Position numbers and translations under genes: made by a program
Assembly: GCF_007830315.1 (NCBI RefSeq)
Contig: NZ_VLKJ01000015.1
Coordinates: 1 to 55,763 of the forward strand
DNA from: Novosphingobium taihuense
GTDB lineage: Bacteria; Pseudomonadota; Alphaproteobacteria; Sphingomonadales; Sphingomonadaceae
Length of the DNA: 55,763 nucleotides
Reading direction: 5' to 3'
Shown: positions 9,801 through 16,441 of the stretch, in pieces
Numbering within the stretch: position 1 is the stretch's first letter
Layout: every line of letters begins with the position of its first letter
The notes under the pieces: generated by a model
Database searches by the model: none
Seen by the model: only the letters and a program-made list of their open reading frames with translations
Told to the model about the DNA's origin: nothing

Positions 9801-10408
9801 AGGAATACGCCCGCATCGCCGAAATTGCTCTGGCCCAAGCGGGCGACCGCGGCGAAGCCTTCGCGAATGTCGTCAGCGGTCTCACACACGCGCATGCCGA
9901 TGCCGCCACCGCCTGCGGTCGCCTTGAGCATTATCGGAAAGCCGATTGTCTCGGCGGCGGCGAGGGCTTCGTCCTCGCTGGTCAGCAGGTTGCTGCCGGG
10001 GGCGAGGGGCACGCCGTGGGCTGCTGCAAGTTCGCGCGCGCTGTGCTTGAGGCCGAAAGTGCGGATGTTGTCAGGCGTTGGGCCGATGAAGATGATGCCC
10101 GCTTCGGCGCAGGCGGCGGCGAATTCGGTGTTTTCGGATAGGAAGCCGTATCCCGGGTGGATTGCGCCCGCGCCGGTGCGCTTTGCCGCATCGATGATCG
10201 CGGCGATGTTGAGGTAGCTTTCCGAAGACCGCGCGCCACCGATACACACGGTCTCGTCAGCCTGCGCGACATGGAGCGAAGCTTCATCGGCCTCGGAATA
10301 GACCGCGACCGAGCGCAGGCCCATCTTGCGCAAGGTGCGGATTATCCGGGTGGCAATTGCGCCGCGATTGGCAATCAGAACGGTGTCGAAGGCAGGAAGG
10401 ACGGTCAT
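6800..10408 (-). CDS. Biotin-dependent urea/guanidine carboxylase
   Basis: An ATP- and biotin-dependent carboxylase of 1202 residues. It has a biotin carboxylase domain (about 1-450: KATAGGGGIGM, EMNTRLQVEHG), KipA/KipI-type carboxyltransferase domains (about 465-1010: VQDWPGRQ, GVPPSGPMDD, GMEGPGGYQL) and a biotinyl domain with EAMKMEC (Lys1165). The family carboxylates urea to allophanate or guanidine to carboxyguanidine. The adjacent DUF1989 pair and transporter favour guanidine, as shown for related operons, but the residue that separates the two activities could not be assigned by eye. It overlaps atzF by 4 nt and the upstream DUF1989 gene by 4 nt. Part of a short DNA repeat shared with glgA lies within it (8766-8817). 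Confidence 0.92.
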   Translation of the reverse strand: MTVLPAFDTVLIANRGAIATRIIRTLRKMGLRSVAVYSEADEASLHVAQADETVCIGGARSSESYLNIAAIIDAAKRTGAGAIHPGYGFLSENTEFAAACAEAGIIFIGPTPDNIRTFGLKHSARELAAAHGVPLAPGSNLLTSEDEALAAAETIGFPIMLKATAGGGGIGMRVCETADDIREGFAAVARLGQSNFGDAGVFLERFVRRARHVEVQIFGDGQGRVVALGERDCSLQRRNQKVVEEAPAPLLPESVRKALYTAAIRLGEAARYRSAGTVEFLYDSERKEFFFLEMNTRLQVEHGVTEMVMGVDLVEWMIRGAAGDYSFLASAPTTPSGHSVQIRLYAEDPALDYRPTSGTLTCVEFPSDIRAETWVMAGTEVSAWYDPMLAKLIVHAPTRAEAVTAMQEALAKSRVDGIETNLRWLRSVVAAPAFNSGEVSTVALEDVVFAPQSIRVISGGTATTVQDWPGRQHLWAVGVPPSGPMDDQSFRLGNRLLGNPEGTAGLEMTVTGPTLLFSADATLCLTGADFGATLEGKPLTPGQLFEAKAGQTLSIGRAAGGGMRGYLLVAGGLDIAPYLGSRSTFELGQFGGHAARRLVAGDVLHLANEPTDAPLAPPPLPSLPTDWCVRVLYGPHGAPDFFTEDDIDMVVTAEWQVHYNSNRTGVRLVGPKPEWARRDGGEAGLHPSNIHDNAYAIGAVDFTGDMPIILGPDGPSLGGFVCPFVVIAADLWKIGQLVPGDRVRFVPVTMAEAVAADEAQQHYLETGKKPGSSRTCDTATQTPILGEVPAATGRPRTVYRQQGDRNILVEYGPIVLDLELRIRVHALMTELERMALPGVIDIVPGIRSLQLHYDGRQLTQAAALAALIAAEERLGDLEDFAIPSRIVHLPLSWRDPATIETIEKYMSAVRDDAPWCPDNIEFIRRINGLPDVAAVENLIFEASYLVMGLGDVYLGAPVATPVDPRHRLVTTKYNPARTWTPPNVVGIGGAYMCIYGMEGPGGYQLFGRTVQVWNTHRQTADFIEGKPWLLRFFDQIRFYPVSAEELAEWRRDFPSGKRALRIEPSEFRLSDYRRFLADNAEAIESFEANRKAAFDAERAEWERRGEFDRVNALTESEAPAEDAVDVPEGADLIEAPFGGSVWKLLVQPGDTVQAGETIAVIEAMKMECPVESPGAGTIAALYIKERQSLQPGTPMLALRRSA
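8766..8817. repeat. Two 20-bp near-repeats inside the carboxylase gene, matching a repeat in glgA
   Basis: Copy A (8766-8785) and copy B (8798-8817) share the pattern TTTGCCT(T)CGA.GAGTTG.CC. The 18 bases 8797-8814 (GTTTGCCTTCGAGAGTTG) recur exactly at 41840-41857 in glgA. Here the minus-strand frame gives ..TLEGK.., whereas glgA reads the same bases as QLSKAN. The protein around this site looks normal in length for the family, so any insertion would have replaced rather than lengthened the coding sequence. Confidence 0.5.
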
Positions 10409-11037
10409 GCGCTCACGATCATGCGGACGGGGGTGGGGTTGAACGCGTTGCAGGGGTTGTTGATCTGCGGGCAGTTCGAGACGACGACGATCACGTCCAT
10501 GTCTGCGCGCAGGTCGACGGTGAGTCCGGGAGCGGAAATGCCGTCGACGATGCCCAGCGCGCCGTCAGCCTCTACCGGCACGTTCATGAAGAAGTTGATG
10601 TTCGAGACGATGTCGCGCTTGCCACGGCCTTCCCAAAGGTTGGCTTCGAGGAAGTTCTCGACGCAGGCGTGCTGCGACTTGGTGTGATGTCCGTAACGCA
10701 GGGTATTGGATTCGCAGGAACATGCGCCGCCGATGGTGTCATGATAATCGACCGCGCTGCCGGTGATGGTCATCAGCGAGCGGCCTTCGTTCGACAGCAG
10801 GCGGGTGCCTTCGCGCAGGAACAGGTTGCCCTGCGCTGCCACGGTATCCTGAGCGCTGTAGCGTTCGGAATCGTCGGCAGCGCTGTAGATCAGAAAATCG
10901 ACCGCCTGATTACCTTCGAGATCGACGATACGCAGCGTTTCGCCCTTCTTCACGTGATGCAGCCATGGCGCGCGGGCGGGGACGATTTCGTCGTGGACGA
11001 TGCTGCCGGAAAGGCCGGAGAGGTGGGGATCGGTCAT
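10405..11037 (-). CDS. DUF1989 protein, urea carboxylase-associated (UAAP2-like), probable carboxyguanidine deiminase subunit
   Basis: A 210-residue DUF1989 protein with a conserved-looking metal or catalytic region HDTIGGACSCESN and a later VPVEADG...DLRADMDVIVV core that its partner shares. Members of this family next to the biotin carboxylase, first called urea carboxylase-associated proteins, have been reported as the two subunits of carboxyguanidine deiminase (CgdAB), which yields allophanate. The ATG at 11037 has AAAGGA upstream. It overlaps the carboxylase start by 4 nt and lies 14 nt after the larger paralogue. Which subunit name applies is not certain. Confidence 0.8.
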   Translation of the reverse strand: MTDPHLSGLSGSIVHDEIVPARAPWLHHVKKGETLRIVDLEGNQAVDFLIYSAADDSERYSAQDTVAAQGNLFLREGTRLLSNEGRSLMTITGSAVDYHDTIGGACSCESNTLRYGHHTKSQHACVENFLEANLWEGRGKRDIVSNINFFMNVPVEADGALGIVDGISAPGLTVDLRADMDVIVVVSNCPQINNPCNAFNPTPVRMIVSA

Positions 11038-11051
11038 GAGGCCTGTCCTTT

Positions 11052-11888
11052 TCAGCGGCGGTAGAAGTCTTCGACGTTGAGGAAGGCGCGCTGGCCCTCC
11101 GGCGTCGCGTTGCGGATCGGGTCGGCCTCGGTGGTCAAGGGCCCGCGCCATGCGGTGAGGCGCAGTGGTGTGACGGAGTATTCCGGCCTTGGATCAAGGA
11201 TATGTGGGACGTTTGCGACAACCACGATCACGTCCATTTCGGCGCGCAGCACCACGCTGCGGCCGGGGGCATAGGGGCCGACAAGCGGGGTGATGGTGCC
11301 GTCGTCCTCGATGCGGGTGCCCTTGAACAGGGTGACGCAGGGGTGGACATCACGGCGGCCGAGGCCGTGCTTGGCCGCGCCCAGCAGAAAGCGGTCGCGC
11401 CCGTTGGGATAGGCCCCGCTGTTGCGGCCCTCACCGTACTTGGCGGCGTTGGTTGCGGCGTTGGAGGTGCCGCAGAAGCAGTCGTGGGTGCCGGCATCAT
11501 CGGCCTCGATGCTCATCAGCACGCGGCCCATGTCGGACAGCAGGAGTTTGCCGGTGCCGAGGTAGGCGTTCCACTGGACCTTGACCGTATCGGCAAAGTT
11601 CAACCGCTCGGTCGGCATTTCGGCGTTGAAGAGGTTGAGCGAAGCGCAGGCGTCGCCCTTGACGTCGATCAGGCGCAGGCGGGTGCCTCGGGCAATGCGG
11701 CGCGTCGCATAGCCGCCGGAGGCGACCGTTTCTTCCCAGAGCAGGTCATCGGCGTTCACGCCTTCGGGAAGGTCGCTCGCCACAGGCGGGAGGATCGGCA
11801 TCGCTTCCACAACCGTTCCAGCCATCGAGCGGGCATGGTCGCGGGCGGCGTTGGGGTTTGCTAATGTAGAGGTGGGGGCGTCGGTCAT
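11052..11888 (-). CDS. DUF1989 protein, urea carboxylase-associated (UAAP1-like), probable carboxyguanidine deiminase subunit
   Basis: The larger of two tandem DUF1989 paralogues (278 residues). It has the same fold signature as its neighbour: GDACASLNLFNA, THDCFCGTSN and a C-terminal VLRAEMDVIVVVANVPH that parallels the partner's LRADMDVIVVVSNCPQ. The duplicated arrangement fits a heteromeric carboxyguanidine deiminase. The ATG overlaps the stop of the upstream regulator gene (ATGA at 11885-11888). About 45 N-terminal residues precede the shared domain and have no recognisable motif. The role comes from family knowledge and operon position, not from catalytic residues I could prove. Confidence 0.8.
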   Translation of the reverse strand: MTDAPTSTLANPNAARDHARSMAGTVVEAMPILPPVASDLPEGVNADDLLWEETVASGGYATRRIARGTRLRLIDVKGDACASLNLFNAEMPTERLNFADTVKVQWNAYLGTGKLLLSDMGRVLMSIEADDAGTHDCFCGTSNAATNAAKYGEGRNSGAYPNGRDRFLLGAAKHGLGRRDVHPCVTLFKGTRIEDDGTITPLVGPYAPGRSVVLRAEMDVIVVVANVPHILDPRPEYSVTPLRLTAWRGPLTTEADPIRNATPEGQRAFLNVEDFYRR

Positions 11889-12358
11889 GCGGCCGCTCCT
11901 TTCTTCGATCCGGGGCCTGCCTCTGACAGAGGCGGCAGCAAGGCGGTGGTGGTGACAAGCTGGAGTTGCTGGACGCCGCGCACGCGGCGCAGCGCATCGG
12001 CAAGACCCTTGAGCCGGGCGGCGGGGCCCTGCACCAGCAGGACTTCCAGCGACTGGTCATCCTTGAGGAAGACGTGCTGGGTGGAGATCACTTCGGTCTG
12101 GAAATCGGCCTGCGTGCCCGCCAGCTGCTGGCGGACGCGGCCCCGGTCTCCGCGATAGACGAGCGTGATGGTGCCCGCGAGCATCTCTTCGGGCCGAGTC
12201 AGCGCCTCATGCGCGGCGAGGGCGTGGCGGATCAGTTCGGCGATCAGCTGCGAGCGCGATGGGAGCTGGCGCTCCTCGACCATCATGTCGAGTTTGCGGA
12301 ACAGGTCCGCGGGCAGGCTCATGCTGAGGCGGGCAAGGCTGGCGGGTTCGGTGCTCAT
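11885..12358 (-). CDS. NikR-like ribbon-helix-helix transcriptional regulator with altered metal site
   Basis: A 157-residue CopG/NikR-type regulator. The N-terminal RHH (residues 8-50) has R10, S12 and S14 on the DNA-contact strand and SRSQLIAELIRHAL as helix B, paralleling R3/T5/T7 and NRSEAIRDILRSAL of E. coli NikR. The C-terminal ACT-like domain aligns without gaps over 43 residues to remembered E. coli NikR. There, ligands H76, H87, H89 and C95 correspond to A84, H95, F97 and S103, so only one of four nickel ligands remains. It probably senses something other than nickel. It is embedded between transporter and DUF1989 genes, and a NikR-like palindrome lies in front of the operon. The start at 12358 is chosen because the upstream extension is out-of-frame ATPase gene sequence. 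Confidence 0.85.
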   Translation of the reverse strand: MSTEPASLARLSMSLPADLFRKLDMMVEERQLPSRSQLIAELIRHALAAHEALTRPEEMLAGTITLVYRGDRGRVRQQLAGTQADFQTEVISTQHVFLKDDQSLEVLLVQGPAARLKGLADALRRVRGVQQLQLVTTTALLPPLSEAGPGSKKGAAA

Positions 12359-12369
12359 GGTCGCCACCC

Positions 12370-13128
12370 TCACGCCGCTTCGGTTTCTGGTTCGGGGGCG
12401 GGCTCGTCCTTGCGCAGCTCCAGATCGTAGACCGCCGTTGCGCCATAGCGGTGCGGAGCGTGAGGATCGTGGCGGCGCTTGTCGAGCGCGAGCACGCGGG
12501 TGCCGAGCGAGAAGGCCTCCTTGATATCGTGCGTGACCATGATGATGGTCAGGCCGAAGTCCTGCCACAGCTTGCGTATCAGCACGTGCATGTCGGCGCG
12601 GATGCCGGGATCGAGCGCTCCGAAGGGCTCGTCTAGCAGGAGAATGCGCGGGCGCATGATCAGGGCCTGCGCGATGGCAAGACGCTGCTGCATGCCGCCC
12701 GACATCTGCGATGGGTAAAGGTAAAGGCTGTCCCCCAGGCCCACCGACTGGAGCATCGCGATGGCCTCGGCCTCGGCGGCCTTCCTGGCGCTGCCAAACA
12801 GGCGGGCCAGCAGCGGCGCCTTGGTGCATTCGAGGCCGAACATGGTGTTCTGCAGCACGGTCAGGTGCGGGAATACGGAGTAGCGCTGGAACACAACGCC
12901 GCGATCCGGGCCGCATTCACGCGCCAGCGGCTCTCCATTGAGCGTGATCGAGCCTTGCGAGGGCACTTCCTGCCCGAGCACGACTCGCAGGAACGTGCTC
13001 TTGCCCGCGCCCGAGGGGCCAACGACCGAGACGAACGAGCCTTGGGCAACGTCGAGATCGACCTTCTCGAGGACGATGCGGTCACCATACTCGACCCAGA
13101 CGTTTCGAAGGGAAAGGAGCGCGCTCAA
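12370..13128 (-). CDS. ABC transporter ATP-binding protein, NitT/TauT (SsuB/TauB) type
   Basis: A 252-residue ATPase with Walker A GPSGAGKST, Q-loop VVFQRYSVFPHLTV, ABC signature MSGGMQQR, Walker B ILLLDEP and H-loop VTHDIKE. It energises uptake through the permease encoded just upstream. The best start is TTG at 13128, which overlaps the permease TGA (TTGA) and immediately precedes the family N-terminus LRNVWVEYG. The C-terminal 40 residues extend past the ATPase fold, as in transporter ATPases linked to urea-carboxylase operons. The substrate is probably guanidine, urea or a related small nitrogen compound, by operon context. Confidence 0.9.
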   Translation of the reverse strand: MSALLSLRNVWVEYGDRIVLEKVDLDVAQGSFVSVVGPSGAGKSTFLRVVLGQEVPSQGSITLNGEPLARECGPDRGVVFQRYSVFPHLTVLQNTMFGLECTKAPLLARLFGSARKAAEAEAIAMLQSVGLGDSLYLYPSQMSGGMQQRLAIAQALIMRPRILLLDEPFGALDPGIRADMHVLIRKLWQDFGLTIIMVTHDIKEAFSLGTRVLALDKRRHDPHAPHRYGATAVYDLELRKDEPAPEPETEAA

Positions 13129-13940
13129 TGCTTCTCTCCGTGTGCCCAGGGGAACGCCTTGCGGCTGAGGGTGTTGAGGCCCCAATCCATGGCGATGGCG
13201 AGTAGCGCGATCCATGCGACGTAGGGAATGATCACGTCCATCGCGAGGTACCGGCGGACGAGGAAGATGCGGTAGCCAAGGCCGACATCGGAGGCGATGG
13301 CTTCGGCTGAAATCAGGAACACCCATGCCGGGCCAAGCGCGAGGCGCAAGGCTAGGATAAGGCGGGGCATGGCCTGGGGCAGGGCGACGCGGATGAGGAT
13401 TTGCCAGCTTCCCGCGCCCAAGGTCTGCGCTTTGGCCAGCATCTCGCGTGGTAAAGTCCCCACATGGCCAGCGACATCGCGGATCATAACCGGGGCGATG
13501 CCGATGACGATCAGTGCGACCTTGGCGGTCTCTCCCAGACCCAAAGCTACGAAGAGGATCGGCAGGAGTGCGATCGGCGGGATCACCGCAATGCCGGTGA
13601 CGAGCGGGCCGAACGTGGCACGGACAGGGGGCAGGGCGCCGAGGACGAGGCCGACCAGCAGTGCCATCAGAGTGGCGATGCTCAGCCCGAGACCTAGCCG
13701 TTGCAGGCTGGCGAGGGTATCGGCCCAGAACACCACCGTGCCGGAGAGTACATCCGTCTTGGTCATCTGCGACCAGAGGGCGGTGGCCATGCCGGAGGGA
13801 AGCGGAAGGATCTTGTCGACCGGGTTCACCGCATGGCGTGCATAGGCGGCGAAGAGGTAGACGATCACCAGCAGCAGGATCGGCACGGCACCCAGCGCGA
13901 GGCGCTGCTTGCGATCCGGTTCGCGGTTTACCCAGCGCAT
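13125..13940 (-). CDS. ABC transporter permease, NitT/TauT type
   Basis: A 271-residue inner-membrane permease with about six hydrophobic segments and the EAA-type loop around MLAKAQTLGAGSWQILIRVALPQAMPRL, which couples to the ATPase. It belongs to the nitrate/taurine/aliphatic-sulfonate permease group. Its stop overlaps the TTG start of the ATPase gene, and it starts 28 nt after the binding-protein gene. Context assigns it to the nitrogen-compound importer. Confidence 0.9.
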   Translation of the reverse strand: MRWVNREPDRKQRLALGAVPILLLVIVYLFAAYARHAVNPVDKILPLPSGMATALWSQMTKTDVLSGTVVFWADTLASLQRLGLGLSIATLMALLVGLVLGALPPVRATFGPLVTGIAVIPPIALLPILFVALGLGETAKVALIVIGIAPVMIRDVAGHVGTLPREMLAKAQTLGAGSWQILIRVALPQAMPRLILALRLALGPAWVFLISAEAIASDVGLGYRIFLVRRYLAMDVIIPYVAWIALLAIAMDWGLNTLSRKAFPWAHGEKH

Positions 13941-13968
13941 GAGAAACTATCCCGAAATATCGAGGAGA

Positions 13969-15072
13969 TCAGAGCTTTCCGTCGGCGGCGAGCTTCATGA
14001 AGCTGTCGTCGAAGCGCAGGGTGACATGAGCAGGATCGCCGAGCGTCTTGTCACCGGGGAATGCCATGCCGACAGCATCGGCAGAGGAGGCCCCGGGAAA
14101 GAGGCCCTTCGAGAAGCTGAAATCGCGCACGCGGGTCATCGTCTCGATAAGCTTGGGGTCCTGCGTGGCGGCGACAGCGTCCTTGGCCTGCGCATAGAGG
14201 AAGGTTGTCTTGATCTGGGTTTCGAAGACGTCAGGCGTGGTGCCGGCGAGCTTGGCCATCGCGGCGCGGGCTTGCTTGCCCTGCTCGTCTTGCGCGGTCA
14301 TCACTTTCATCGTGTCGTACCAGATGCCCGCCAGCGCCTTGCCAAGATCGGGGTTGGCCTTGAGCGTGGCAGTATCGACGACCAGCAGGTCGAGGATCTC
14401 GCCGGGGATGTTGGCCGAGGTGAAGACCGATGAGACACCGGGTTGCGCGCCCATCACTGAAAGCTGCGGGTTCCAGGCGACAGCGGCGGTGGCCTCGGGC
14501 GAGGCGAAGGCGGCGACAATGTCGGCGTCCGAGGTGTTGATCGTCTTCACGTCGGTCAACGACATGCCGTTGTTTCCGAGTGCGCGGGCGAGCAGGTAGT
14601 GCGAGACCGAGAGTTCGGAGAGATAGACCTGGCGGCCCTTGATCGCGGCAAGGCTGTTGGCACCTTTAAGCAGGATGCCATCGTTGCCGTTGGAATAGTC
14701 GCCGATGATTATCGCGCTGGTATCCTTGCCGCCGGCGGCGGGGATGGTGAGAGCGTCCATGTTGGCGACGGTCACGCCATCGAACTTGCCTGCCGTGTAC
14801 TGGTTCACCGATTCGACGTAATCGTTGACCTGCACGACGTTGATCTTGATGTGGTACTTGTCGGCCCACTTTTTCACGATGCCGGCCTGCTGCGCATAGG
14901 GCCACGGCATCCACCCTGCGTAGATCGACCAGCCGATGCTGAATTCGGTGCGCTTCTCGGCGACTTTCTCACCACCCGAGCACGACGCGAGAGCCAGTGT
15001 TGCCGCGATCAGTGCGGATTTCCCGACCTTGCCGAGATGGGCACCGAAGCGCGCCGTGAAAGCATGAAGCAC
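13969..15072 (-). CDS. ABC transporter substrate-binding lipoprotein, NitT/TauT type, urea carboxylase-region family
   Basis: A 367-residue periplasmic binding protein with a lipoprotein signal (lipobox LASC, Cys about residue 31). The fold is of the nitrate/taurine type and opens with FSIGWSIYAGWMPWPYAQ. This subgroup is characteristic of operons carrying urea/guanidine carboxylase. It is the first gene of the minus-strand operon, so the operon promoter should lie in 15073-15265, where an inverted repeat (15129-15158) is found. The AAGGGG upstream of the ATG can serve as ribosome binding site. Confidence 0.9.
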   Translation of the reverse strand: MLHAFTARFGAHLGKVGKSALIAATLALASCSGGEKVAEKRTEFSIGWSIYAGWMPWPYAQQAGIVKKWADKYHIKINVVQVNDYVESVNQYTAGKFDGVTVANMDALTIPAAGGKDTSAIIIGDYSNGNDGILLKGANSLAAIKGRQVYLSELSVSHYLLARALGNNGMSLTDVKTINTSDADIVAAFASPEATAAVAWNPQLSVMGAQPGVSSVFTSANIPGEILDLLVVDTATLKANPDLGKALAGIWYDTMKVMTAQDEQGKQARAAMAKLAGTTPDVFETQIKTTFLYAQAKDAVAATQDPKLIETMTRVRDFSFSKGLFPGASSADAVGMAFPGDKTLGDPAHVTLRFDDSFMKLAADGKL

Positions 15073-15128
15073 CAGCCATTCCCCTTCGTGGAGTGAGCGT
15101 TGTCGCTGCCCTGGGACCGGTGGTCGGT

Positions 15129-15158
15129 GGTATTACGAACAGCTGCGTTGGTAATACC
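15129..15158. promoter_or_regulatory. Candidate NikR-type operator: GGTATTAC-N14-GTAATACC
   Basis: A perfect 8-bp inverted repeat (15129-15136 and 15151-15158) lies 57-86 nt upstream of the transporter operon start and about 108 nt from the divergent hydroxylase start. Written as hexamers it is GTATTA-N16-TAATAC, the same half-site length and spacing as the E. coli NikR operator GTATGA-N16-TCATAC. The operon encodes a NikR-like RHH protein, so autoregulation is a reasonable inference. Confidence 0.6.
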
Positions 15159-15178
15159 TGCCCGCCTCAATCTGCGGA

Positions 15179-15194
15179 TACGTCGATTGACGTA
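15179..15194. promoter_or_regulatory. Second palindrome in the divergent promoter region: TACGTC-N4-GACGTA
   Basis: A perfect 6-bp inverted repeat with a 4-nt centre lies 20 nt from the NikR-like palindrome, between the divergently transcribed transporter and hydroxylase genes. It could be an operator for another regulator or a small hairpin. No recognised family matches. Confidence 0.3.
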
Positions 15195-15265
15195 GCGGTC
15201 GTCGTGGCTGCTTCGTGCCAAGTGCGTTACAACAATCAGGCTATGGGGCTTTAGCGAGCATCGTC

Positions 15266-16150
15266 ATGAACGTCAGGAAGTTCGCAGTCGATATGCTGCC
15301 GCCGGTCACGCTGGCGATTGTCGTTTCCTTCTGGGGACTTGCGCCAAAGGCGTGGGTCGAAAGCACTTGGACCGCGATCATCATGACCGCGCTGGTCACG
15401 ACATGGGTGCTGGGACTCGAACTGGTGTTCGAACGCCACGAAGGCTGGAGAATGAACCGGCGCGAGTTCTTCACTGACCTGTTCTACATGGTGCTGAACG
15501 CCACGCTGATCTCGAAGGTTTCGCAGATGGTTGGCGAGGCTCCGCTGATGGCCTTCAAGAAGGCTGCCGGGATTGCGACGCCGTGGGCGGGCGAGATGCC
15601 GTTCCTGGCGCAAGTGGCGCTGGTTCTGTTCGTCTACGAGTTCGGGCAGTACTGGATGCACCGCCTGATGCACAATTCGACGCCGTTCTGGCTGACCCAC
15701 GCGCCGCACCACCACATCACCCAGCTTAATGCGATGAAAGGCGCGGTGGGCAATCCGATCGAACTGGTGCTGATCAGCCTGAGCATCGTGGTGATGTTCG
15801 ACGTGTCGCAAGCCGCGATCATGGGGGCGTTCGGGGCGACGGGCGTGATCTCGACCTTTGCCCATGCCAACGTGCGGTCAGACCCGCCGAAGTTCTATTC
15901 GTACTTCTTCACCACGATCCGCCACCACAGTCTGCACCATTCGGTCCCCTATGAGGACACGCGCTGCAACTATGGCAACTCGCTGATCCTGTGCGACCGT
16001 ATCTTCGGAACCTACAAGGATGGCGAAGCTTCCGAAGTGGGGCAGGATGACCGCAGGCGGCTGTCGATTTACGAACAGTGGGTTTTCCCGTTCATGCCGA
16101 TGGTCAGGGCATGGCGAGACCGCCGTCGCGAAGGTATGGTTGAAGGTTGA
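15266..16150 (+). CDS. Sterol desaturase / fatty acid hydroxylase superfamily membrane protein
   Basis: A 294-residue integral membrane di-iron oxygenase with several hydrophobic helices. The histidine clusters that bind the metals are HRLMH, HAPHHH and HHSLHH. The family hydroxylates or desaturates lipids, sterols and carotenoids, and this member's substrate is unknown. I start at ATG 15266; a GTG at 15215 is also in frame but would add residues without family resemblance. It is divergent from the nitrogen operon and is followed by a tRNA gene on the same strand. Nothing in its surroundings indicates a pathway. Confidence 0.85.
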   Translation: MNVRKFAVDMLPPVTLAIVVSFWGLAPKAWVESTWTAIIMTALVTTWVLGLELVFERHEGWRMNRREFFTDLFYMVLNATLISKVSQMVGEAPLMAFKKAAGIATPWAGEMPFLAQVALVLFVYEFGQYWMHRLMHNSTPFWLTHAPHHHITQLNAMKGAVGNPIELVLISLSIVVMFDVSQAAIMGAFGATGVISTFAHANVRSDPPKFYSYFFTTIRHHSLHHSVPYEDTRCNYGNSLILCDRIFGTYKDGEASEVGQDDRRRLSIYEQWVFPFMPMVRAWRDRRREGMVEG

Positions 16151-16298
16151 GGCGCTGCCTTGTTGCGACCTTGCGGTTTCGCTGAAGGCAAGTTCGGATA
16201 GGCCGGGCCGCGTCCCGATCATTGGGGCTGGTTGATACGGATTCGACCGGGGCTTTGAGCCCACAGCGCAAACCATGCAAAAAATGCGGCTTACCCGG

Positions 16299-16327
16299 TT
16301 GACCGCACCGGCAGCCGAAGCTAGGAG
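16299..16327 (+). promoter_or_regulatory. Possible promoter for tRNA-Met
   Basis: TTGACC (16299-16304), 17 bases, then TAGGAG (16322-16327), about 38 nt ahead of the mature tRNA 5' end. The -35 is good and the -10 is weak. Spacing and position are the only support. Confidence 0.3.
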
Positions 16328-16364
16328 CGCGGCCTGCCAAGCGGACTTTCGGTCTGCAGCTTGG

Positions 16365-16441
16365 GGCGGAGTAGCTCAGCTGGTTAGAGCAGCGGAATCA
16401 TAATCCGCGTGTCGGGGGTTCGAGTCCCTCCTCCGCTACCA
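16365..16441 (+). tRNA. tRNA-Met (CAT anticodon, elongator type)
   Basis: A cloverleaf of 77 nt with genome-encoded CCA. The acceptor stem is GGCGGAG/CTCCGCT (first pair G-U), with D-arm GCTCAGCTGGTTAGAGC, anticodon stem GCGGA/TCCGC around loop ATCATAA (anticodon CAT), and T-arm GGGGGTTCGAGTCCCTC. The sequence pattern is that of elongator tRNA-Met of alphaproteobacteria rather than initiator tRNA or the lysidine-modified isoleucine tRNA, whose bodies differ. Confidence 0.95.

Noticed and set aside
12359..12916. Long N-terminal extension of the NikR-like protein
   Set aside because: These codons are the ATPase gene read out of frame; the family N-terminus begins at 12358.
15073..15215. Possible guanidine-I riboswitch upstream of the nitrogen operon
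   Set aside because: The conserved blocks of that RNA were not found on the minus strand; only DNA palindromes are visible.
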